Origin: Paulownia fortunei
Lineage: Eukaryota > Streptophyta > Magnoliopsida > Lamiales > Paulowniaceae
Assembly: GCA_019321725.1 (NCBI GenBank)
Contig: CM033121.1
Location: 7,130,001-7,194,000, forward strand
Length of the DNA stretch: 64,000 nucleotides
Reading direction: 5' to 3'
Both the position numbers and the translations under genes were made by a program. Numbering within the stretch: the stretch's first letter is position 1; every line of letters begins with the position of its first letter. The notes under the pieces are model-generated. The model did no database searches and had not been told where the DNA came from. It saw nothing but the letters and a program-made list of their open reading frames with translations. Shown in pieces: positions 12,255 to 23,165 of the stretch.

Positions 12255-12870
12255 ATCTCCCACAAAGTTTAAAACTTCAAAATATGTACGAGAAAATATA
12301 ATAGGGCAACTGGATACAATACAATAGGCGTAGGAGCCTTCCAGGCTTGAGTCTGCACTTAGTATTGATGAATTTCATTTAAGGGAACCATAATGGACTA
12401 CGCCTTAAATTAGGTCCTTGGTCAAACTTCAATACATCACACACATAGTATCGATATCGATCTTTGGTCAAAGTGAGTTAGGGCTGTTAATGACCATGCA
12501 CTCTGATATTGATTTTCATGAGAGCCTCTAGAGTCATCCCAAATGCATAGTCACGGCCTCATATCATCTCCCATTTAAGTGAAACCTCCAAGGGTACATG
12601 TAAATAACCTACAAAATTTCTGCCTTGGTCTCATTAAGGACGAAGGCCCAACCTAACATCACACTATAAAATACTATCACTATAGAGATGGGAGGAAGAT
12701 TCTCTTATTATAAAGTAGTATTAAATGAGTTATGCATTGCAGGTTGTTTCTATCTATTGAACCTTCTTCGTGGGGTCTCCAATCATAAAAGTTGGGTTAC
12801 TCCAGGAGGTAACTTCCTTGTGGGCTTATGCTCATCTCTCTCGATAATTCAAATACACTCTTATTGGGCA
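12255..12870 (-). other. Noncoding 3' region of the copia element
   Basis: About 600 bp between the RNase H end and the polypurine tract, with a higher GC content than the surroundings and no coding sequence. The plus-strand frame at 12688-12879 lies antisense to the element and is not a gene. Confidence 0.6.
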
Positions 12871-15640
12871 AACCTTTAGTAAAATTATCCGCCAAGTTTT
12901 TTTTTTCCTTCAGATTTCATAAAATTAAGAAATACCACATTTCTCTTCAATAACGACTTCACACTTTTGTATCTTGCTTATAAGTATCTACTCATTTTCT
13001 TATTAGAATATGTATGCTTTACAAGATCAAATCACAGCCTTATAATCACAATGTATAGAAATGGCTGGTAAAGGTTTATGTACTAGTGAACTATCAAGTA
13101 ATAAGTCTCTCAACCACTCAACAGTTGCACAAGTTGTATCTAAAGTTATTAATTCAGCTTCTATACTACTTCTAGATATAACAGTTTGTTTTTTAAATCC
13201 TTAAGTTATTGCTGCTCCATCCAACATGAAAACAAATCTATTAGTAGACTTAATCTCCTAGCTATCAGTAATCCAATTAGCATCACTATATCATTCAAGC
13301 ACATTTGAAAAACCTTTATAACATAAATAATAATTTAGAATTCCTCTAAGATGCTTAAGAATTTTTTTTAAAGCATTCCAATGAATCTTACTAGGATTAT
13401 GAGTATATCTACTACATCTCCAACTATGTAAAAATATCATGTTGAGCCCTATTGGCGAAATATAATAATGATCTAATAATTTGAGAATATTTTAATTGAA
13501 ATATAGGTTCACTCAAGTTTTTGTGTAAATGTTCATTTGGATCATAAGGAGCAGAAACTGACTTACAATCATAATAATTGAATTTCCTCAAATACTTTTC
13601 AATAGAATCAGTTTGGTTTAATAAAAATGCCTTCTTGTTCTACTAACCTTCATACCCAAAATTATATAAACTTATCCTAAATCTTTCATTTCAAAGTTAT
13701 TAGACAAATAACTTTTTATTTTTTCAATAAAGTCCAAATTAGACCAAAAAATTAATAAGATCCACATACAAATGTAATTTCACATATTCACCTTTTTCCT
13801 CCTCATTATATATACATCTATCTATCATGTTCATTTGATTTAAATATATAACCTTTTATAACTTCATTAAACTTTTCATTCCAATGTTTGGGAGGTGGTT
13901 TCAAACCATATAAAGATTTCACTTACTTACATACCTTATGTTCTTGTCTTTTAACCTTAAAACCTCCAGGTTGTTCCATATAATTTTTCTCATTTAATTC
14001 TCCATTTAAAAATACAGTTTTAACATCCATTTGATGTATCATTAACTTATGTATGGATGCTAAAGCCAATAAAATTCTAATACTTGAAATCCTAGCAACA
14101 AGAGAATAAGTGTTCAAAGTAATCTATTTCTTCTTGTTGTGTAAATCCTTTACCCATTAACCTTGCTTTGTAATTATCTATTGAGCTATTAGCTTTTAAC
14201 TTCTTCTTAAAAATCCATTTACATCCCACTAGTTTACTACTAGAAGGTAAATCAAATAAAACTCAAGTATTAGTTTTAATAATAGAATTATATTCATCAT
14301 TGATAGTTTTTTTTCCAAAAAGATGCATCTATAGAAGATATTCTTTCATTATAAGTTTGGGGATCTCCTTTAACTAAAAATGTGATAAAATCATCTCTAA
14401 AATTCTTTTTGACCTTAGTTTTCTTACTTCTCCTCTATTCTATAGATTCTCCTTCCATAATTTCTAAAATTGAACTAATAAATAATTAACCTCTAGAAGA
14501 TTCAAATTTTGACATACATGATTCAAATGGAATTCTAGTTTTAAAAGGAAAAATATTGTTAAAGCATGTAGCATTTCTAGCCTTAATAATTGTGTTATTA
14601 GAAATCTCACCAGCTTCATAATTAACCACTAAAAATTTATTTGCACTGCTAGTATGAGCATATCCAATAAAAATAGCATCTACACTCTTAGTATCTATTT
14701 TCTTCCTCTTAAACTAAGGTAAAGCTACTTTCGCTAGATATTCCCATACTTTAAGAAAATTTAGTCTTGGAGCCATCTTTTTCCATAATTCATAAGGAGT
14801 TTTATCATTAATTTTAACAACCACGCGGTTTAATATTAAAAAAAAGACAAAATAGCTTCTCCTGACAAGTTTTCAAATGCTTTAGAATTTAACATTGCAC
14901 TATTCATATTCGTCAAAGTTCTATTTTTCCTTTCAACTACACTATTTGATTGGGATGAACAAGGAGGTGTGAACTCATGTATTATACCATTGTATTCACA
15001 GAATTTTGTTAATTCTCCTGAATAATATTCTCCTCATCTTTCAAACCTAAGTTTCTTAATCCTTTTCTCTATATAATTTTCAACTTCTATTTTATAAACC
15101 TTAAACTTGTCAAAACTACATCCTTAAATTTAATAAGATAAATATAACAATACTTAGAAAAATCATCTATAAAGGTCACAAAAATATTTATTTCTACCTC
15201 TAATTGGAGATCTATTTGAATCACATATATCACTATAAATAAGTTTAAGATACTTGAATTTCTAAGAATCGATTGATAGGGCCATTTTTTTGCTTTGCTT
15301 ATGCACATATTTCACACTTATTATCAACATTTACTTGAGATTTTGGAATCAGACTTAGATCCATAAGCCTTTTAACCCTTTCCATTGATTATGTATATGA
15401 ATATTTGATGCCATAAGACACTAGATTGAATATTAAAAATCAATTTGGAACCTTCATTAATATCATCCATGACATTTAACTTACATAAGCCATCACTTAC
15501 AAATCCTTTTCCAATCAAGTATTATTTCTAGTAATTACAATCTTATTTGACTACATAACTAATTTGTAACCACCTTGAACTAAACATGATCCACTAACTA
15601 TTCACTTAACCTTATTAGTTTTAAGCTTAGAATTGAACTT
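12870..15640 (-). pseudogene. Copia pol remnant: integrase, reverse transcriptase, RNase H
   Basis: Minus strand, read right to left. A KCEICA-type gag-pre-integrase motif lies near 15310, and the integrase C-terminal block NGIIHEFTPPCSSQSN with VERKNRTL lies near 14970-14900. The RT block MDVKTVFLNGELNEKNYMEQ sits within 14117-13923, and the RNase H end LADNFTKGLP near 12890-12860. These are the diagnostic Ty1-copia order (integrase before RT). The reading frame is interrupted many times by stops and frameshifts, so no polyprotein can be made. Confidence 0.85.
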
Positions 15641-15644
15641 AAGG

Positions 15645-16355
15645 ATGAATTTTTTATTGGAATAAATGGGGTGAATTGAAAAAGTCTACAATTTAATGAA
15701 AAGTTTCCAAGCTTGAAAATGTGGCTCCAATTTAATGAGAAATTTTTAAACTTGAAAATATGTCTAATGAATGTCACCGATCACAAAAGTGCGTATGAAA
15801 AGTTGTAACTGTCCACTAACATTGAAGAGACATGATGAATATACATATTCATTCATATATAAGAGATGCATAGTATTAGTTGTGAATTTTAATGAAGGGA
15901 TGCAATGTAACTATTAAATCACAACCATATCTTAAGGAATATGATCCGATGGTTCAAATTGATTCTAATCAAGGGACATGACCAATCACGATGAGACACA
16001 TAGAAATTTATAAATAGGCCATTTATCTTTCTATTTTCTCCACCCAAAATAATTCAAGTCAATTGTTTATTCTCTTTCCCTCTCTTATAGTTATTCAAAA
16101 TAATCTTTGATTATTTTCGAGTTTCTTGCTATTCTTTGAAGAAGAATATAGTTAAGATTTTGGTTCGTCCGACAAGATTAGTATAATGTTGTACTAATCT
16201 TGTAAAAAGTGTTGTATTTTGAGAGACATACATCTTAGTCCTTATAGCACTAGTATATGAAATATGTCTTAAAGAGATTAGATTCATGTTTGCCTCACCT
16301 CAGCTGAAATTTCGGATATAAATTCAATCTCCTCTCGACATACAACCAACAATTC
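15645..16355 (+). mobile_element. Promoter-bearing insertion (probable solo LTR) inside the copia element
   Basis: This ~0.7-kb block separates the gag zinc knuckle from the protease/integrase region, where a copia element should be continuous, and it does not read as pol in either direction. On the plus strand it has a clean TATAAATA at 16009-16016 followed by a pyrimidine-rich leader, the usual look of an LTR promoter. An internal ~42-bp duplication (TTTAATGA...CTTGAAAAT) sits near its left end. Ends are not exact and I found no target duplication, so LTR is an inference. Confidence 0.5.
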
Positions 16356-16369
16356 TCAGTCTTCTTGTA

Positions 16370-17131
16370 GTAACAATCCCTAGCCAAATGATTGGTCATT
16401 CCACATACATAGCATGGTCTTTCTTCTTTTCCTTTGCCTTTATCATCCCTAGGTTTTTTATTCTTATGTTGAGCATTGTTATTGTGGCGATAGTCTTGTC
16501 TCCACCCTCTTTTTATTATTCTTAAACTTATTGCCTATATGCTTAAACTTACTTTCATTGTTATTCTATTATCCTCGACTAGGTTGACCTTGACCTTCAT
16601 CTCTTCATTTTTAACATTTATCTTGTATTGTTCATCTATCCTTAATGACTTAAAGACTTGAGTCAAAGTCAAAACCTCTTGTTGATGTCTTAGACCCCTA
16701 GCAAAATTAGACCAAGATGGTGGGAGTTTATCAATCAAACTTACAGAGGCTATAACAAATTTTGGAATTCATGAATTTATTAATTAGTAGATTTTACATC
16801 AACCATAGCATAATTTGTAAAAGTAGAGACATAAAACCTTTCTATTCCGCATCATCAATATCATATTCAACTTATAAGGCATCCCAAAGTTCTTTTGTAC
16901 TAGTGATAGTATGAAACATATCATAAAGTTTTTCCGACAAGACACTAGTGATACGATTACGACAATGGTAATGCATTTGTTCAGGAGTATGAAAAGATTT
17001 TGATTCAATATTTTCATCTATGCCAATAAATAAACAATTAACCAATATCTCATTTGTTTTTGCCATCTTTTAAAATTTAGCCCATTAAATTTTTCAGGCT
17101 TAATACTACTGATTTCTTAATAAGATGCCAT
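16370..17131 (-). pseudogene. Copia gag remnant with CCHC zinc knuckle
   Basis: The start is at 17131: MASY-stop-EISSIKPEKFNG, typical of plant copia gag. It is followed by the gag core (SEKLYDMFHTITSTKELWDAL within 17066-16872; IDKLPPSWSNFARGLRHQQ within 16738-16535) and the zinc knuckle CYVCGMTNHLARDC near 16430-16385. Early stops and at least two frameshifts break it. About 440 bp of leader separates it from the 5' LTR. Confidence 0.85.
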
Positions 17132-17574
17132 TTTTTTTAATAAATTACAGTTAGTTAGGGATTAACAAGGCAAAGAAAGGATAAGAAGCAAAATTTAAAT
17201 GTAGGAGTCACTAATTATAATAGTAAACAGAATGTAAATCAATTTCTGTAAGAATAAATTCAATATAAAAATCTCAAGGTTATGTGACATGCAAGTCTTA
17301 TAATGGTCCGCAATTAACTAGAATAAAGTGCATTAAACTAATATAATATGAAATCTTTTAATTACGGTTATAATGCATAACATGAAAATCAGTTTATCGG
17401 TTATTTTAAGAATTGACAAAATAATTGGCAAGCACTGAAATTTTAAAAATGATGAAATATTTACAACTTGCAACAATTGAGTATATCATATTTCACAAAT
17501 GTAAGCAATTTCAAATTAACACAATATGCTAAAAAATAATTAATCAAGTTTAATAAATAATCACGATCTTAGAT

Positions 17575-18141
17575 TATAATAAATATTTTAATTTCAATGA
17601 AAATAATTTGCAAACAAATAAAATCACAAAATGCATATTACTTATAAACAGATGAATCACAAAAATACATATTACTTATAATAATTTTGAAAGTATATAA
17701 ATTATGAACAATAAAACAACTGGTTTGTAGAAGTCACAACACTTGACGATGCCCTAAGATCGTTATGGTCTCCCCTCTGTGCAGGTACCGACGGATCACC
17801 ACCATCCCAAGATAAAACTAAGAAGGTCATTGTCGGTGTCTCCTATTGTGAGTACGATCTTAAGAAAATTAGTGAACTCTTCGTCAAGTTGCCCATAATA
17901 ATATTACTATTAAAATTAATATTTAAAATGCAAAAGTTGTAAGATGATTGTGTATCTACTACCTAAACACCTATTTATAGTGTTAGGATGAATTATGCAA
18001 CAATAAAGAATTGAATTCAAAATAATAGCATTTTAACGGGGTATTACAAAAATAATAGGAAGGTTACAAAATTTATTCTCTTTTATGAAAATAATAAAAT
18101 TTAAATTTGATTTTGAAATTTTAAAACTTCAAATCGTAATA
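17575..18141 (-). repeat. 5' LTR of the copia element
   Basis: Partner of 11651-12254. The outer boundary at 18141 is set by the position where similarity stops (AAATCGTAATA, then GCACT). The inner boundary at about 17575 is approximate. No clear tRNA-Met primer binding site is visible next to it, probably because of decay. Confidence 0.82.
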
Positions 18142-18146
18142 GCACT

Positions 18147-21100
18147 CCCATCCAAATTGAATATTGTCTTATTCTCCAAATGATTAAGTTATATTATCCA
18201 ATATTTTGATTCATTTGTTATATTTATTTGTTGATAATTCTTTTGGAAGTAAGGCGATCAATTATTTAATAATATAATTATATTATTAACTAATTGTACA
18301 AAATAATCAAGTACAAAACTCTCATAAAAGTGAAGAGAATTAACATGAAGTTAGATAAATACTACCAAATTTTTAGACGTTATAGTACTCGTGTTAACCT
18401 TTACCCATTGAGAAAAGCCCTATACATTTCTTCACAATCTTGATGTCATCAAACTTTTAAATGTTAAAATTGTTATGTTGTTTTATACTTTCTCCAAGCT
18501 CGATCTCAAGAATTTATGATGATGTTGTTGACAGTTGATTTTCAACGTCTAATAATAGATAATTCGGTCTACGTTTTGCAAACAAATTAAAAATATAGAA
18601 TTATATAACAAATATTATATATTTTAAAATTTAGTAATATGAAAGTTATAAAAAAACTAATACAATAAATTAGTTTATGGATTAAACAATATGGCTGCGT
18701 AACAAAATGAAGCGAAATTTAAGGTTTAATAGCGAGTATTATTCAAGTAGTTTTTGATAAACTAACTAAATTGTGGGCCAATATATTTAAAATAAAACTT
18801 CAGAAACACTGATTGAAGTTAGAACATTTGTAATAGGACATAAGAATTATATGTTATTTGCTTGTAGATATTGTGGGGAATCACATATATCATTTGAAAT
18901 ATAATCAAAGTCACATAACGTGGGAGAAAGGGGTGCAAGAGTGCAAGAGCGTAAAATCTTAAAGTAGTTGACAGTGGAAGCAATATGTGTTAAAAATAAA
19001 AAAAACATTTAAAATAATTACTTTAATATGTTTTAAATAAATAACTGTATTATTTTAAATTATATTTTGATATTATATTTTGGTATTTTTGACATAACAA
19101 ACCGAAGTTAAAAAATTTCATTTTTTTTTTTTTTGTTGATCACATGGGCCTTGAATATAGTTCAATGAGATGATTGTTTTTTGTTTTTGGAATGAGTCTT
19201 AGTACCTTTTTTTTTGGTTGATAAAAGGGAAATTTAAGATTATTAGAAAAGTCTTAGTGATCAAACTTATTTCTATCTTATTTCTTTCATCTTTCATATC
19301 AAAATTAAAAGTTTTTCATCGGTTATCACCAATAAATTCCTTCGTTATGTTTCATCTTTTATTGCTTTTGAAATATCACTTTTTGCTCACTATTACCAAT
19401 AATAAATTTTTTCATAAAATTTGTTCATAAAAAGACGGCAATTTCTGTTTTCTTTTGGGTGCAAAAGAGTAAAGCTAATTAAACATTTGATTCAAGAAGG
19501 TGTTCAAGCGGAGTACTTCAAACAAAAGCCTCCCTATCCAGTCTATGTTCTTTCTTCGCCAAAGCGTCCACACACATGTTGCCTTTCCTCTTTGTATGTC
19601 TAATTGTGCAACTCCACGGTTTCCTTAATAGAATTCTGCAGTCCATGATAAACCCTCCAACTAGGTAAGAGGTTGTGTCTCTAGTCTATGACTACGGCAA
19701 CAATTCAAGAATTTTTATCAAATTTTTAATGTGATTTATCAATTATGAATATGAGATTCAAAATTTTTAAAGTATAATAAAGCGAAACTCTAATTTTAAG
19801 TCGGAGTGCGAGATTGCTATCCTAGGTAGAGGATTATGTGCTTTAGAATGTAATATATGTTAGATAAATGGTACTTCGCCATTCCTTCCAATTTTCAATA
19901 TTTAAGTACTTTATTCTATAAAAATAACTTAAAAAGTATTTTATTTTATCAATTTATGTTAATTATAGCACTTCGCCCTATAATGATATTTCAGATCGAA
20001 TTTTCAATTGAAAATTCTTTGTCAGCCACCTTTGTACATCTTTTCCCCTTCTTTTTGTTCAAAAGTTAAAGTAAAAAAATTCATAATATTTTTTTTTATT
20101 GTCAATAGTGAAAACATAATAAATGATGTTACTTTTACTACATATATTATCGATCACAGTATAAGAAACATGTTAAATGGTTGTAGATGACAACGATAGA
20201 GAAATAAGTATTTATGTAAATATATTGGTGTTGAAATTCAGTATCCCGAGCAGCGAGACTGACATTATTTTTAGCTTCTACTCCTTACAGTTTAATATGT
20301 TTCTCGTGATTAACATTATTCGTAAAAAGTACCACCGATTTTTATGTTTTCACGTTGACAGTAACAAAAAAAATATTTTTACTTGACTTTTGAGTGGAAA
20401 ATTAAAAGAAAAGACAAATAAGAAGAACTTTTCGATATTTGATATCATGGACGATGAAATGCTACGATAAGTGTAAGCTGGAAAATAAATACTTTTAAGT
20501 TACTTTTTGAAGAAATAATGTTAAGTGTCAATTTAATCTCATGGATTCAACTTTACTTTGAAAAAAGATGTGAAAGGACTTGGTTAATAAAGTCTGCACT
20601 ATCTTTACAAGCTTTATTTTGCCTCCATTCATAGCACGTGCGGCCTACATCAATTATTTAGGGAAAAGCCCAAGGGAAATCACAAGGAAATGCACTTTTC
20701 ATTTCAAAAGCGAGTACTCTTATAGTATTAAGTGTTTTCTTCCTTTCTAGATCAATAATTCCAGTAAATACTATTTTGTATTGACAAGAAAAAAAAGTTT
20801 GTTATAAATATTAAATATACGTGACGCTATCATTAAAATTTCAATTGAGAAAGACATTTTATGGTGGAGTAATTTTCTTTTTCTCTTAAATTATTACTTT
20901 ATACCAATTTAACCATTAAATTTAAATATACTAATTTGACATTTCAACTCCTCAATGTGTCGAACATGACCTATTCGACCAAATTCACCTACCTAAAATG
21001 ACAATATTTACATCCAGCTCCTCGGATGTTTGATTAACACCTCCATCTAAAACTATTTGATCAAAAAATCTAATAAATTTTTATTAAAAGACCAAAAAAA

Positions 21101-21480
21101 TCATCCATATTCTTATGAAAAAAAGGCATTATTTTTACAACACATTAAAAAGAAAAAGAAAAAGAAAAGAGTGAGATCGACATTTAAACTTTAAGATCTC
21201 TTAGTGATATAAAGAGTATGGAGTAAAACTAATTTTTATAGGTTCAAAATAATTACATCTTTTTATAATTATAAATTATTCAAAATTTTACAAATACATA
21301 ACTTTTAATAATTTTTAAAACAATCAAAGACCTTTATTTAATTACATCATAAAGTAACAAAAGTAATTGGAACAAAAGATCTCATAATCATACACGTTGC
21401 TATTGCATCTGGACTTACATCTCAGGGTACTTTTTAAATTTCGAAGATAGCAAAGTCGTAACATGAAAAAGTTACACTAT
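18147..21480. other. Noncoding DNA
   Basis: No gene is supported. Several plus-strand frames of 60-70 codons (19218-20386) overlap each other, are rich in F, L, I and K as expected from AT-rich DNA, and show no motif or splice context. A short AT-rich run with poly-T tracts lies near 19120-19215. Confidence 0.5.
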
Positions 21481-21484
21481 AGCA

Positions 21485-21895
21485 ATGTTTTAGGAATCGG
21501 ATCGGATCGGTTTGATCGATTCGATCACAAATTAATGATTAGTTCGTTCCGATTAATTTTAAATAATTATTTTTGTGGTTGAACTAATCAAATATTTTTT
21601 ATTTAATTTTTATTTTTTTTTATGAAACTTAAGCAAACTTGGTATTTTGTTATATGTATGTGGTTATTTGAATTTTGGGTTTTGTTAGATATTTTTTTTA
21701 GTTGGTTATTTATTTATTTTTACCTTTAAAATATATTACATAACAATTAAATTATTATGTTACCATTTTACATCATATAATAAAAAATATAATTAATTTT
21801 TATTAGATAAATTGGACCGGTCATTGAACCAGTCCGATCGATTGAACCATTGACCGACTGCAAAATCGATCACCGATATGATTATAAAATTACCG
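21485..21895 (+). repeat. MITE-like dispersed repeat, copy 2
   Basis: Related to 8150-8545. It opens with GAATCGGATCGGATCGGTTT and ends with GACCGGTCATTGAACC-like and GATCGATTGAACCATTG words, with the same AT-rich core. It lies 640 bp upstream of the DUF4408/DUF761 gene. Confidence 0.6.
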
Positions 21896-22403
21896 TGCTA
21901 TGGTACTAAGTTCCATTTTCCATTAATCTCATAGAGAACAAAATTACGACTTGTCCTTTAGATTTTTTTTTAAAAAAAGAAGAAGAAGATAGTCAGAAAA
22001 AAATGAGACTAATTAGTGCTTTCACTTCTTTTATTTAGTTAATTTGTTGTAAGCATGTAAATACTTAACTGGCATGCACGCAAGCATTCTTCTTAACAAA
22101 TTAAATTATTAGACCTCAAAATACCATCCTCTCTAAGTAAATCATGTTGGGGGGGTGGGGGATGGTGGTGAAAGTTCAAAACCATATGCTGAATAGCTGA
22201 AAGAAATAGTAAGTGCAAAACCAAAGCACCTAAATATATACAATACAACATACATCCCCCCTCAATGGCCCAATGGCCTTCTAATATTATTATTGCTTTT
22301 CAAAAAGTATAGAGTTTGGCATCAACTTTTAAAATATCTCATGTAAAAGAAGCATGTGTTGAATCCCACCAAAAAAATATCCTTCTCTTTTCACCACCCC
22401 CAA

Positions 22404-22413
22404 CTATATAAAA
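22404..22413 (+). promoter_or_regulatory. TATA box of the DUF4408/DUF761 gene
   Basis: CTATATAAAA, preceded by a CCACCCCC tract and followed by a CT-rich stretch, 129 bp before the ATG. Good match to plant TATA consensus and a usual leader length. Inferred from sequence only. Confidence 0.6.
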
Positions 22414-22541
22414 ACCCCTTCCACTCTCTTGCTCTTTTTTGTGGGATGCATGGGAATTAATATTTCTAAGCTTAATTAGGTAAATTCCCAAGAAACTCAA
22501 TTCCCTTCGACACTTATACTTCTCCTCTTATAAATTCATCA

Positions 22542-23165
22542 ATGGAGTGTTCAATCAAGGGAGAAAAGATTCAAGCCATGAAAAACTACAAGAGGGCTAA
22601 GTTTCTTTGCATTTTTACTCTCTACTCACTTATATCTTTGATCACTTGTTTCTTCTTTTCCTACCCCTTTTGGTTTCCTTCCATGAAGCACTTCTTGTCT
22701 TTGCTTCCAAACAACACTTCCTTTTTTCTCAATGCCAAATGCTTCTTCATCGCTGGAAATCTCATTGTTTTCATCCTCATAGGAGAGTCGAAGCTAAAAC
22801 GATCATCACGTTCATCTTCGGCCTCAGATATCTACGATGAATACGTTGCAAGAAGTCGCAGAAGTTACGATACGGTAAACCCCAAGGAGATCAATGGATC
22901 CATGAAAAGCCTAAACATTGAAGAGAAAAGCCATGGGAACAAAGAGAAAATATACCATGAGGAAAAGAAAAAGGAAATGAGGGTTTGCAAAAGTGAAGTT
23001 TGGAACAAAAGTGAGATTGTGAGAAGGGAAAGAACTAAGGGGAAACAAGAGGAGCAGCTTTACGTACCAAGAGAGGAGTTGACCCAAAGAGTGGAAGCTT
23101 TTATTGCAAGAGTTAACAAGCAAAGGTTGCTTGAAGCTAAATTAGTAGATCATAGTAGAGGTTGA
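22542..23165 (+). CDS. DUF4408/DUF761-type membrane protein, single exon
   Basis: An intact 207-residue protein. Residues ~21-43 (FLCIFTLYSLISLITCFFFS) and ~66-81 (AKCFFIAGNLIVFILI) are hydrophobic and likely membrane segments, in the arrangement of the DUF4408 domain with its GNLIVFILIGESK end. The middle (~86-175) is basic, serine-rich and charged. The C-terminus EELTQRVEAFIARVNKQRLLEAKL (split here by position 178-201) fits the DUF761 / cotton-fibre-expressed motif. Plant proteins with both domains are typically 200-300 residues from single-exon genes, as here. Molecular function is not known to me; some members are linked to stress or cell growth. The first ATG was chosen because a TATA box lies 129 bp upstream; Met13 is an alternative. 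It is the only intact gene between two transposon-rich blocks. Confidence 0.85.
   Translation: MECSIKGEKIQAMKNYKRAKFLCIFTLYSLISLITCFFFSYPFWFPSMKHFLSLLPNNTSFFLNAKCFFIAGNLIVFILIGESKLKRSSRSSSASDIYDEYVARSRRSYDTVNPKEINGSMKSLNIEEKSHGNKEKIYHEEKKKEMRVCKSEVWNKSEIVRRERTKGKQEEQLYVPREELTQRVEAFIARVNKQRLLEAKLVDHSRG

Larger units (their letters stand above)
11651..18141 (-). mobile_element. Ty1-copia retrotransposon, complete layout, decayed
   Basis: Two ~570-600-bp direct repeats (11651-12254 and about 17575-18141) enclose gag, zinc knuckle, integrase, reverse transcriptase and RNase H remnants in copia order on the minus strand. Next to the left repeat the sequence AACAATCTCCCAC reads, in element direction, as a purine-rich tract GTGGGAGATT before the TGTTATAATT start of the 3' LTR. 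The flanking five bases are GTACT (11646-11650) and GCACT (18142-18146), a probable target duplication with one change. Many stops and frameshifts and visible LTR divergence show an old, inactive copy. Confidence 0.88.

Noticed and set aside
19218..20386. Cluster of overlapping 60-70-codon plus-strand frames as a possible small gene
   Set aside because: Amino-acid content is what AT-rich DNA gives by chance; no motif, no splice logic, no promoter and mutual overlap in different frames.
22911..23123. Minus-strand 70-codon frame opposite the DUF4408/DUF761 gene
   Set aside because: It is the antisense shadow of a well-supported coding sequence.
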